This document shows positions 6,718 to 13,495 of a stretch of DNA of 20,182 nt, piece by piece. Source of the stretch: Niastella sp966211305. GTDB taxonomy: Bacteria > Bacteroidota > Bacteroidia > Chitinophagales > Chitinophagaceae. The stretch covers positions 1-20,182 of the forward strand of contig CBIHPC010000090.1 of NCBI GenBank assembly GCA_966211305.1. Reading direction: 5' to 3'. The stretch's first letter is position 1. Every line of letters begins with the position of its first letter. The notes under the pieces are model-generated. The model was not told the DNA's origin and ran no database searches. It saw nothing but the letters and a program-made list of their open reading frames with translations. The position numbers and the translations under genes were made by a program.

Positions 6718-7386
6718 ATGTCACAATATGCCACATATTCCAGGTTTTATTCGCCTGATGATGCCCAGTTCCTGATAACGCTTTTACAACAACGCAATAT
6801 CCGTTACTCGCTTGAGCATGAAGTAAATCAGCTTGATAAAGTATATCTCGGCCACTCCGTAGACCCGATGTTTGCTTTGCGAATTCCTGCTGAACAATTT
6901 AGCGCAGTTAATACCGCATTGGCAGAACAGGCCAAAGCCGATATGGCTAAGCCCGATTTTGAGCACATGATGCAATCTTATTCCACGGAAGAATTGCAGG
7001 AGATTGTAAATGAACCTACCGGTTGGAACGCTTATGATCTGCAGGTAGCCGCGTCGCTTTTGGCAGAAAAAACACAAGGCCAGGTTACCATTCCGGTTGC
7101 CAGTACCGAAACGTTTGTACCATACGATCTGCCGGTTATCTGGCGGGTACTCGGCTATGTGGTTTGCATCTTAGGAGCATCATACTTCTTTTATTTAGCA
7201 CTCGCCGGTTTTATGGGCGGACTGGTAATTAACCAGGCCACAAAGACCCTCAAAGACGGTACTACCGTAAAAATGTATTCGCCCGAAAGCCGCAGGCATG
7301 GCCGGAACCTGATGATCCTTAGCACCCTGTGCTTTTTTGTAAGTCTATTGCTCCTATATGGGATTATTGGAAACCGCTTTGACTAG
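6718..7386 (+). CDS. Two-TM protein with DUF2007-like N-terminal domain
   Basis: This 222-residue protein opens with a domain of about 70 residues reading 'YATYSRFYSPDDAQFLITLL', followed by a beta-strand and 'ALRIPAEQFSAV'. This resembles the DUF2007 'putative signal transducing' fold, which is short and ferredoxin-like. A middle segment (75-120) is helical and resembles the 'ELQEIV...WNAYDLQVAASLLAEK' pattern found in related membrane proteins of this phylum. Two hydrophobic helices follow, about 140-172 and 198-217, with a short polar loop between them. The biochemical role is unknown. Its last 33 bp overlap the 3' end of the convergent MscS gene. A near-consensus TATATTG lies about 20 bp upstream of the ATG. 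Membrane topology is confident; the domain name is moderate. Confidence 0.75.
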   Translation: MSQYATYSRFYSPDDAQFLITLLQQRNIRYSLEHEVNQLDKVYLGHSVDPMFALRIPAEQFSAVNTALAEQAKADMAKPDFEHMMQSYSTEELQEIVNEPTGWNAYDLQVAASLLAEKTQGQVTIPVASTETFVPYDLPVIWRVLGYVVCILGASYFFYLALAGFMGGLVINQATKTLKDGTTVKMYSPESRRHGRNLMILSTLCFFVSLLLLYGIIGNRFD

Positions 7387-8496
7387 GGGATTTGGTTCTA
7401 CATTCCGGGGATCATTTTCAACTTTTACCTCAGCGCCAGCCAGTGAACCAAAACCATTGCTGAACTGCAAGGTTTGCGTTGGCAGCGCGAATTGAATGCC
7501 TTCTTTTTTAAAAGCGTTTAATATAGACAGGTAAATGGCCTGCTGCCTGTCCATATATAAATTGTAATCCGGACTTTGAATGTAATATACCACTTCAAAG
7601 GTGAGACTGAACTGCCCAAACGCCGAAAAATGCGCCCGGTCGAACGTGGTCATGTCCTGCGCAAGAATGATCTCTTTTATTATTCCCGGTATTTTCTGCA
7701 CCTTTTCAGGCGGCGTATTATACACTACCCCTATCGTGAATGACACCCGCCGTTTTTCCATTCGTTTGTAGTTATGTATCCGTGCATTCACCAGGTTGGT
7801 ATTTGAACAGATCAACTGCTCGCCGCTTAATGTTCGTATACGCGTGCTTTTTACACCGATATATTCTATAGCACCCATTTTATCATCTACAATAATAAAA
7901 TCACCTACTTCAAATGGCTTATCGAAAAAGATCACAAAATAATTGAACAGATCGCCGAGGATATTTTGCGAAGCCAGCGCAATGGCCACACCACCAATTC
8001 CCAAACCGGTAACAACCGATGTAATATTATATCCAAGATTATTTATAAGGAACACCAGGGCAAGCACCCACAATACAATGTTTACAATAATAATGATCCC
8101 GCGCGCCTGCTTCTTCTTCTCTATGTCTTCTGCATCGTTACCAAGTGCATTGTTTATAAGATAGTTCAATGCCGATGTAATGGTTTTGATAATAATAAAT
8201 GTAACCACTACCATTACCGCAACATGCATCAGTTTCTCTACCTTCGGGCTCAGTGTTAAATACGAAATACCGGCATATAGAGCGCCTGAATATAAAGCCG
8301 GGATCAATGCCCCTTCAATCAACTGCACAATAAAATCATCGAGTGTGCTTCGGGTATGGGTTGAAAATCTTTTGAACCTTGTTAACAAAACGTGTTTTGC
8401 CACCCTTATTACGGCCCAGGAAGCGATTATAATTCCAAAGGCGATCATCCAATTCAATAAGGAATTTCCGGCAAAAACGGTATCCCACCAATTCAT
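7354..8496 (-). CDS. Small-conductance mechanosensitive channel (MscS family)
   Basis: This 380-residue protein has five predicted membrane helices (about 14-33, 63-85, 90-112, 133-155, 158-180). The last is the Gly/Ala-rich pore helix 'VVTGLGIGGVAIALASQNIL', and 'GDLFNYFVIFF' follows it. The next block, 'PFEVGDFIIVDDKMGAIEYI' and 'TRIRTLSGEQLICSNTNL', is the characteristic MscS beta domain, followed by an alpha/beta vestibule to about residue 345. MscS has three helices, so this is the longer five-helix type. It sits in the inner membrane and releases solutes when turgor rises. The C-terminal 11 codons overlap the tail of the convergent gene ending at 7386. It is divergent from the secreted protein at 8672. 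Family call is firm. Confidence 0.93.
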   Translation of the reverse strand: MNWWDTVFAGNSLLNWMIAFGIIIASWAVIRVAKHVLLTRFKRFSTHTRSTLDDFIVQLIEGALIPALYSGALYAGISYLTLSPKVEKLMHVAVMVVVTFIIIKTITSALNYLINNALGNDAEDIEKKKQARGIIIIVNIVLWVLALVFLINNLGYNITSVVTGLGIGGVAIALASQNILGDLFNYFVIFFDKPFEVGDFIIVDDKMGAIEYIGVKSTRIRTLSGEQLICSNTNLVNARIHNYKRMEKRRVSFTIGVVYNTPPEKVQKIPGIIKEIILAQDMTTFDRAHFSAFGQFSLTFEVVYYIQSPDYNLYMDRQQAIYLSILNAFKKEGIQFALPTQTLQFSNGFGSLAGAEVKVENDPRNVEPNPLVKAVSNNPI

Positions 8497-8590
8497 ACGC
8501 TTTCATTTTAATAATCAGTCGATTAGGCTCACCACTACAAATGTTATTCCATTATAATGGCGTTAAAACAGAAATAATTTCACTAAAAAG

Positions 8591-8622
8591 TTTGTACCGC
8601 ACTCTTTTACAATATATTTTGG
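8591..8622 (+). promoter_or_regulatory. Possible Bacteroidetes-type promoter for the gene at 8672
   Basis: TTTG at 8591-8594 may be the -33 element. TATTTTGG at 8615-8622 matches five of the six fixed bases of TAnnTTTG as the -7 element, 20 nt further on. The position, about 50 bp before the ATG and just ahead of the palindrome at 8626, is reasonable. The match is imperfect. Confidence 0.3.
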
Positions 8623-8625
8623 CTG

Positions 8626-8641
8626 GGGAATATATATTCCC
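8626..8641. promoter_or_regulatory. Perfect 16-bp palindrome, candidate operator
   Basis: GGGAATATATATTCCC is exactly self-complementary and lies 30 bp upstream of the ATG at 8672, at or just past the likely transcription start. Its symmetry and lack of a loop fit a dimeric repressor site better than an RNA hairpin. It could also serve the divergent MscS gene. Which protein binds is unknown. Confidence 0.45.
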
Positions 8642-8671
8642 ACTAAACCCCTAATCCCATAAATCCTATTC

Positions 8672-9190
8672 ATGAAAACCTTTTACGCTCATGCGCTTTC
8701 CTTTATATTAGTATTAAGTTTTCTTAATACGAACGCACAGGAATCAACTAACGACACCCACCTATCCACGTCTGTTACCCCTGCCTATTCAAGCAAATTA
8801 CTTAGAAATACGTATGCAGGCTTTTGCTTTATGGTACGCAGGGCTTCTGATAATGCCGAAGGCTGGGTGGAATTTGACGAAGCCACCAAATCGGTTACCG
8901 CCAATAGTAAAGTGATCATTGTTACACCGGGATCGTCTAAATATTTCCCTGGTACCATAATGTCATTTTCTACCTTTTATAAAGCCACCAGTTGTTACGT
9001 TAGCATCTGGTACGATCAGAGCGGGAATGGTCCCGACGCTGTGCAGCCTGATAAAGCCCTGCAAACCCGGATAGTAAATGCCGGGGTTATTGATGAACTG
9101 GCGCTTGCTTCGGGCGAAAAACATTCTTTAGAATCGAAACAACAACCGCGCGGAAACACCACCGCCACTACGCACCAGGGAGTACGATAA
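8672..9190 (+). CDS. Secreted protein resembling the start of an arabinofuranosidase catalytic domain, truncated
   Basis: This 172-residue protein has a clear type I signal peptide ('FILVLSFLNTNAQES', cleavage after Ala22 or Gln23). The mature part carries the pattern 'YSSKLLRNTYAGFCFMVRRA' with SDNAEGWVEF, later 'CYVSIWYDQSGNGPDAVQ' and 'RIVNAGVI'. This is how the alpha-L-arabinofuranosidase B-type catalytic domain and related LamG-like secreted proteins of Bacteroidetes begin. Intact domains run to over 300 residues and carry their catalytic acids later, so those are absent here. The last 30 residues look unrelated to the family, and an intrinsic terminator follows 20 bp after the stop. It is either a truncated remnant or a short binding protein; enzymatic activity is not expected. 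Confidence 0.65.
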   Translation: MKTFYAHALSFILVLSFLNTNAQESTNDTHLSTSVTPAYSSKLLRNTYAGFCFMVRRASDNAEGWVEFDEATKSVTANSKVIIVTPGSSKYFPGTIMSFSTFYKATSCYVSIWYDQSGNGPDAVQPDKALQTRIVNAGVIDELALASGEKHSLESKQQPRGNTTATTHQGVR

Positions 9191-9209
9191 AAAAAGAGAA
9201 TTAATTTAA

Positions 9210-9248
9210 AGCGGCCGTACCTCAATGAGGACGGCCGCTATTTTTTTT
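9210..9248 (+). terminator. Strong intrinsic terminator
   Basis: AGCGGCCGT (9210-9218) pairs perfectly with ACGGCCGCT (9231-9239). An inner CCTC/GAGG stem extends it, and a run of eight T (9241-9248) follows. It ends the transcript of the secreted protein at 8672-9190. Confidence 0.9.
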
Positions 9249-9346
9249 CCCCATTAAGACGTTGAAATTATCCAACCCTTCTTATTATCAGCCCCGTTAT
9301 CTTCAATTGTTTGATTTATGCAGTTTTTGGTTTGATGCCCGCAAAA

Positions 9347-9374
9347 GCCGGCGCCGGCATCAGCTGTAATTTTG
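9347..9374 (+). promoter_or_regulatory. -7 element with adjacent GC palindrome upstream of the Atu4866-family gene
   Basis: TAATTTTG at 9367-9374 is a perfect TAnnTTTG -7 element, 20 bp before the ATG at 9395. No TTG -33 box stands at the usual distance; the nearest TTTG (9331) is too far. Instead, that place is taken by GCCGGCGCCGGC (9347-9358), a perfect 12-bp palindrome that might bind a regulator. Confidence 0.4.
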
Positions 9375-9394
9375 TTTTAATAAAACAATCGATC

Positions 9395-9676
9395 ATGGAA
9401 ACAAATATTACAATGGAAGAAAGCCGCGAATACCTGGGCATATGGGTTACCCGGGATGGCTATATCAAACATCAGTTATTACCAGGTAACCGGTACGATG
9501 AAGCGCGTGGCAACCGCCAAAGCGCTTATGTGGGCGCATACCGGGTAACGGGAAATCACATCGACTATAAAGACGATACCGGTTTTACCGCCGATGGCGA
9601 TTTCAGGAACGGCATCCTGTATCATGCCGGAATGGTATTATATAAACAAAAACAAAACGACCATGAACAACAATAA
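9395..9676 (+). CDS. Atu4866-family protein
   Basis: This 93-residue protein starts at ATG 9395 (METNITME); a longer frame from 9311 runs through promoter-like DNA and is not credible. It matches the small Atu4866 family along its length: 'YLGIWVTRDGYIKHQLLPGN', 'RYDEARGNRQSAYVGAYRVT', 'GNHIDYKDDTGFTADGDFRN' and 'LYHAGMVLYK'. The fold is a small beta barrel and the function is not known to me. No signal peptide is present, so it is cytoplasmic. It overlaps the start of the downstream oxidoreductase by 14 bp, so the two are probably co-transcribed and translationally coupled, which hints at a role in binding a small molecule handled by that enzyme. The last step is inference. Confidence 0.85.
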   Translation: METNITMEESREYLGIWVTRDGYIKHQLLPGNRYDEARGNRQSAYVGAYRVTGNHIDYKDDTGFTADGDFRNGILYHAGMVLYKQKQNDHEQQ

Positions 9677-10499
9677 AAAGGTGTGGTTTATCACCGGCGC
9701 GTCGAAAGGACTGGGTCTTGCATTGGCAAAGCGACTGCTTGAACAAGGCTACCGGGTTACCGCCACCTCGCGTAACGCAGCGCAACTCGTATCAGCAATA
9801 GAAAACGCTTCTGACAACTTTCTTCCGCTTGGCGTTGATCTTACCAACCCGGATGGGGTCAAAAAAGCAATAGCAGATACGGTAGAAAAGTTCGGACAGC
9901 TTGATGTTATCGTTAACAATGCCGGGTATGGTATGGGCGGAACCGTAGAAGAATTCACGGAAGAGGAACTGCAACAGAGCTTTTCGGTAAATGTTTTCGC
10001 TCCCGTATATGTAATGCAGGCAGCACTGCCCTATATGCGCAAACAGCGTAGCGGGCATATCATCAATATTTCTTCCATCGCAGGATTTGCAGGCGCCACC
10101 GGCTGGGCTATTTATGCAGCCACAAAATCTGCATTGACCGGCTTGACCGAAGTGCTGGCACAGGACCTGAAAGAATTGAAGATCCATACAACGGCGGTAG
10201 CGCCAGGCGGTTTCAGAACGGAATTCCTCTCTGATAACTCGTTGGTGTTTGTCAAAGATCAGATCGATGATTATGCTGCTGTACGCCAATCGCACCAGAA
10301 ATATAAAAGCATGGACGGTTCGCAGGCCGGTGATCCGGTGAAAGCCGCTGCAGCGTTGATAGAACTGGCCGAAATGCCAGAGCCGCCAGTAAGATTATTT
10401 CTCGGTACCGATGCTTACAACCGGGCAAAAGCAAAAATTGCAGATATAAACAGCTCACTGGATGCATTGAAGGCGCTTAGTTTTTCAACTGATTTTTGA
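9663..10499 (+). CDS. SDR-family NAD(P)-dependent oxidoreductase
   Basis: This 278-residue protein starts at ATG 9663 (MNNNKKVWFITGAS); an upstream ATG at 9594 lies inside the preceding gene. It is a classical short-chain dehydrogenase with the Rossmann motif T11-G-A-S-K-G-L-G18, NNAG at 85-88, and the catalytic set Ser138 ('NISSIAG'), Tyr151 and Lys155 ('YAATKSA'). Arg37, straight after the second beta strand ('TATSRN'), suggests NADP(H) preference. It oxidises or reduces a carbonyl or alcohol group in the cytoplasm; the substrate cannot be inferred. It overlaps the Atu4866-family gene by 14 bp, and an AraC-type regulator follows after 56 bp, a common arrangement for inducible SDR genes. Confidence 0.93.
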   Translation: MNNNKKVWFITGASKGLGLALAKRLLEQGYRVTATSRNAAQLVSAIENASDNFLPLGVDLTNPDGVKKAIADTVEKFGQLDVIVNNAGYGMGGTVEEFTEEELQQSFSVNVFAPVYVMQAALPYMRKQRSGHIINISSIAGFAGATGWAIYAATKSALTGLTEVLAQDLKELKIHTTAVAPGGFRTEFLSDNSLVFVKDQIDDYAAVRQSHQKYKSMDGSQAGDPVKAAAALIELAEMPEPPVRLFLGTDAYNRAKAKIADINSSLDALKALSFSTDF

Positions 10500-10555
10500 A
10501 CGGGCAATAAGTGCATCGGGAATCCATGGACTTTTATTTTTCGGTAAATTGCATT

Positions 10556-11452
10556 ATGGAAAAAACGCAAACCCTTGAGGAATTCTATAAAACGAAATTC
10601 AAGTGGATCCCTGCAGAGTTAAAGGAAGGATTGGGCCATTTTAATGTTTTTGAGCTGGACCCGTTTGTAGGCAAGAATGCCAAACCCATACCATATAATC
10701 GAAAAGACTTCTATAAGATCACGCTGATCAAAGGGAACAATCGAATACATTACGCCGACAAAACGGTTGACAGCCCCCAATGCTGCCTGCTATTCGGCAA
10801 CCCGATGATCCCTTATAGCTGGGAACCGCTCGATGATCACCAGAGCGGGTACTTTTGCATTTTCACTGAAGATTTTTTTAACCATTTTGGCAATATCAAA
10901 GAGTACCCCGTATTCAAACCAGGCGGTGATAAGGTGTTTGTTTTAAATGAAACAACAGAGAGCGAGGTAACGGAGATCTTTAAACACCTGCAGGCGGAAA
11001 TACAATCTGATTACCAGTTCAAATACGATGTGATCCGGAACCTGGTGTATGAGCTGGTACATAAAGCGCAGAAAATGCAACCTGCATCCGCCGCAGCCGA
11101 TACCAAATCGAATGCAGCGATGCGTACTACTGCCATGTTTATCGAATTACTCGAAAGGCAGTTCCCTATAGAATCGGTAAACCAGCAGGTAAAATTGAAA
11201 ACGCCTGCGGAATTTGCCGGTCAACTGGCCATACATGTAAACCATTTGAACAAAAGTGTGAAATCCGTAATGGGAAAAACCACGTCAAAGGTCATTGCCG
11301 AACGGTTGGCCCAGGAAGCCCGTGCTTTGTTAAAACACACCAACTGGAATGTGTCGGAGATCTCCTGGTGCCTGGGTTTTGAAGAATTGGCGCATTTTAT
11401 TCACTTCTTCAAACGATTTAATAATACAACGCCCACTGTTTTCAGGGGATGA
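10556..11452 (+). CDS. AraC-family transcriptional regulator
   Basis: This 298-residue protein starts at ATG 10556 (MEKTQTLEEFY); a GTG at 10511 would add 15 residues without family support. Residues about 1-170 form a cupin-like sensor domain ('YKITLIKGNNRIHYADKTV', 'LLFGNPMIPYSWEPL'). Residues about 210-298 hold the two helix-turn-helix units: 'PAEFAGQLAIHVNHLNKSVK' then 'SKVIAERLAQEARALLKHTN', 'VSEISWCLGFEELAHFIHFF' and KRFNNTTPTVFR. The second helix-turn-helix is the better conserved, as usual. It probably controls the upstream SDR and Atu4866-family pair and possibly itself; it is transcribed in the same direction, 56 bp downstream. Confidence 0.92.
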   Translation: MEKTQTLEEFYKTKFKWIPAELKEGLGHFNVFELDPFVGKNAKPIPYNRKDFYKITLIKGNNRIHYADKTVDSPQCCLLFGNPMIPYSWEPLDDHQSGYFCIFTEDFFNHFGNIKEYPVFKPGGDKVFVLNETTESEVTEIFKHLQAEIQSDYQFKYDVIRNLVYELVHKAQKMQPASAAADTKSNAAMRTTAMFIELLERQFPIESVNQQVKLKTPAEFAGQLAIHVNHLNKSVKSVMGKTTSKVIAERLAQEARALLKHTNWNVSEISWCLGFEELAHFIHFFKRFNNTTPTVFRG

Positions 11453-11512
11453 GGGGGATTGGGGATAACCCGTTTTTTACTATTTTTAACCTTCAACCAA
11501 ACCTCAAGCTAC

Positions 11513-11968
11513 ATGCAATCGATCTATCGGTTCCTGCCAATTGTTATAATTTTCGCGTCCTGCAACAACAACATCCAAAAAGAACCCTTACCTATTACCG
11601 GCACCTGGCAACTGCAAACCGGTACCCTTATTGAAAAGAACGATACCACGGTTACCGATTACACCCAAAACAAACGGTTCATCAAGATCATCAATGATTC
11701 GCACTTTGCATTTATGGGCCACGACCTTAACAAAGGCAAAGATTCAGCAACCGCTTTCTTCTCTGCCGGTGGCGGAAAGTATACTTTCAAAGACAGCACC
11801 TATACCGAATTTCTTGAATATTGCAACGCCCGTGACTGGGAAAACAATAAGTTCGAATTCACCGTTCGCATTCACAACGATACGTTGATTCAACAGGGAA
11901 TTGAGAAAATTGAAGCTACCGGCGTTGACAGGTATAATATCGAGCGGTATGTGAGGGTAAAAAATTAG
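11513..11968 (+). CDS. Small lipoprotein with lipocalin-like domain
   Basis: This 151-residue protein starts at ATG 11513 (MQSIYRFLPIVIIFASC). The lipobox F-A-S-C puts the lipid anchor on Cys17, and the following NNN gives a typical Bacteroidetes lipoprotein start. The mature part resembles small secreted lipocalin-like or DUF4488-type proteins of the phylum: 'ITGTWQLQTG', 'FIKIINDSHFAFMGHD', 'GGGKYTFKDSTYTEFLEYCN', 'LIQQGIEKIE' and 'IERYVRV'. It is expected at the outer or inner membrane facing the periplasm. Ligand and function are unknown. It is last in its direction, ended by the perfect 16-bp terminator 3 bp later. Confidence 0.8.
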   Translation: MQSIYRFLPIVIIFASCNNNIQKEPLPITGTWQLQTGTLIEKNDTTVTDYTQNKRFIKIINDSHFAFMGHDLNKGKDSATAFFSAGGGKYTFKDSTYTEFLEYCNARDWENNKFEFTVRIHNDTLIQQGIEKIEATGVDRYNIERYVRVKN

Positions 11969-11971
11969 CTT

Positions 11972-12012
11972 AATGTAAAAAGCCTCCAGCTCAACCGGAG
12001 GCTTTTTACATT
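11972..12012. terminator. Bidirectional intrinsic terminator
   Basis: A perfect 16-bp stem (11972-11987 with 11997-12012, core AGCCTCC/GGAGGCT) surrounds a 9-nt loop. The A5 and T5 runs inside the stem provide a T-tract on both strands. It lies between the convergent lipoprotein gene and the efflux operon, so it should end both transcripts. Confidence 0.9.
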
Positions 12013-12061
12013 ACTATTTAGTTGTCCCTGTATTTAATTAGCAAATTATCACATTAGCTAA

Positions 12062-13495
12062 TTACTTCCACCCTCCCCCCAACGCCTGGTAAATATTCAC
12101 CTTCGCTTTCATTTGCTCCTTCCGGGTCTCTATCAATTCAAATTTCGATTCAAGGGCATCGCGCTGGGTCATCAGCACTTCCATATAATCGGCCCGCGCA
12201 CTGCGGAACAGGTCATTTGAAATGGTGATCGATTGCGTTAACGCTTCCACCTGCTTCGACTTCAGATCATAGCTCTTCTGCAGATTATCGATCTTCGACA
12301 CCTGGTTTACCACTTCTACATACGCATTCACAATCGTACGCTCATAATTATACACCGCCTGGATCTGTTTCGCATTGGCATTTAAGTACATTGCCTTTAT
12401 CGCATTCTTATTTACCAACGGCGCTGCCAGCTCACCGGCCAGTGAATACAATATAGACTCGGGTGTTTTAAGTAAATATGCCGGATTAAATGCATTATAA
12501 CCCACACCGGCCGTTATGCCCAGCGAAGGGTAGAACTGCGCCTTCGCTACCTGCACATCCAGTTTTGCTGCCGCCAGGTTAAGCTCGGCCTGTTTTATAT
12601 CGGGCCGGTTGGTCAATAATTGCGATGGGATACCGGCATGCAAACTTTCCGGCATCACATTATCGAGCGACTGTGCATTGCGTGGTATGGGCTGCGGAAA
12701 CCTTCCCAGCAGAAAATTAATACGGTTCTCAGTTTCCGTTATCTGCTGTTGAATGCTGTACTGCAGGCTTTTTGTATTCAGTACTTCCGCTTCAAATTTA
12801 CGCACTGCCAGTTCGGTTACCCGCGCCGCGTCCTTCTGCTGCTTTACCACCTCCAGCGCATTTGTCTGAATATCGATATTTTTTTTAACGATCTCCAGTT
12901 GATTGTCGAGCGCCAGCAATTCGTACCAGGAATTGGCGATTTCCGCTATGAGCGTGGTGATCACGAAATTCCGCCCTTCTACCGTTGACAGGTACCTGAG
13001 CACGGCCGCTTTTTTCGCATTGCGCAGTTTGTGCCAGATGTCGACCTCCCAGGTTGCATACGCGCCTATTAAAAAATCACCCAACGGCTCGGGCATTTCC
13101 TTACCGGGTTTTATTTCAGTAGTGGCATCGTTGGCGCCCCGGCTGGTATACCGGCCCACCTTTTCAACACCTGCACCGCCCTTTATGCCAACAAATGGCA
13201 GGTACTCCCCTTTCCTGGCGGTTATTTCGTTTTTGGTGATCGCTATTTCCTGCAAGGTAATGTTCAACTCCTGGTTGTTCTTTAACGCCGTATCGATCAA
13301 CGCTACCAGGTTGGGATCGGTGAAAAAAGTATTCCATTTAATAGCCCCGGAATTAACGGTATCCTGCGAGCTGTTAAAGCTTGCAGGTACCGTTTTGTTT
13401 TCCGTTCTACCGGTAAGCACAGGCGTTTTACAGGCTGCATATGCCAGGCAAATGCACCCGATGCCTACATATTTAATTATAGTGTTTCTAAACAT
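12062..13495 (-). CDS. Outer-membrane factor lipoprotein of RND efflux system (OMF1)
   Basis: This 477-residue protein starts at ATG 13495; a TTG at 13504 would add three residues. The start overlaps the last 8 bp of the RND gene, which suggests translational coupling. The N-terminus ('IIKYVGIGCICLAYAAC') is a lipoprotein signal with the anchor on Cys22. The rest is a typical NodT/OprM-type efflux channel with two OEP repeats: 'LVALIDTALKNNQELNITLQ' near residue 70, 'WEVDIWHKLRNAKKAA' near 150, 'LLTNRPDIKQAELNLAAAKL' near 290 and 'FYPSLGITAGVGYN'. In the family it trimerises as a beta barrel with a long periplasmic alpha tunnel and completes a tripartite pump with the adaptor and RND genes upstream. 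It is the last gene of the operon, ended by the bidirectional terminator. Confidence 0.93.
   Translation of the reverse strand: MFRNTIIKYVGIGCICLAYAACKTPVLTGRTENKTVPASFNSSQDTVNSGAIKWNTFFTDPNLVALIDTALKNNQELNITLQEIAITKNEITARKGEYLPFVGIKGGAGVEKVGRYTSRGANDATTEIKPGKEMPEPLGDFLIGAYATWEVDIWHKLRNAKKAAVLRYLSTVEGRNFVITTLIAEIANSWYELLALDNQLEIVKKNIDIQTNALEVVKQQKDAARVTELAVRKFEAEVLNTKSLQYSIQQQITETENRINFLLGRFPQPIPRNAQSLDNVMPESLHAGIPSQLLTNRPDIKQAELNLAAAKLDVQVAKAQFYPSLGITAGVGYNAFNPAYLLKTPESILYSLAGELAAPLVNKNAIKAMYLNANAKQIQAVYNYERTIVNAYVEVVNQVSKIDNLQKSYDLKSKQVEALTQSITISNDLFRSARADYMEVLMTQRDALESKFELIETRKEQMKAKVNIYQALGGGWK

Noticed and set aside
9311..9394. Longer start for the Atu4866-family protein
   Set aside because: The extra 28 residues have no family similarity and span the promoter-like element and palindrome.
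11455..11490. Possible terminator after the AraC gene
   Set aside because: GGGATAACCC followed by T6 has only a 3-bp stem, so it was left out.
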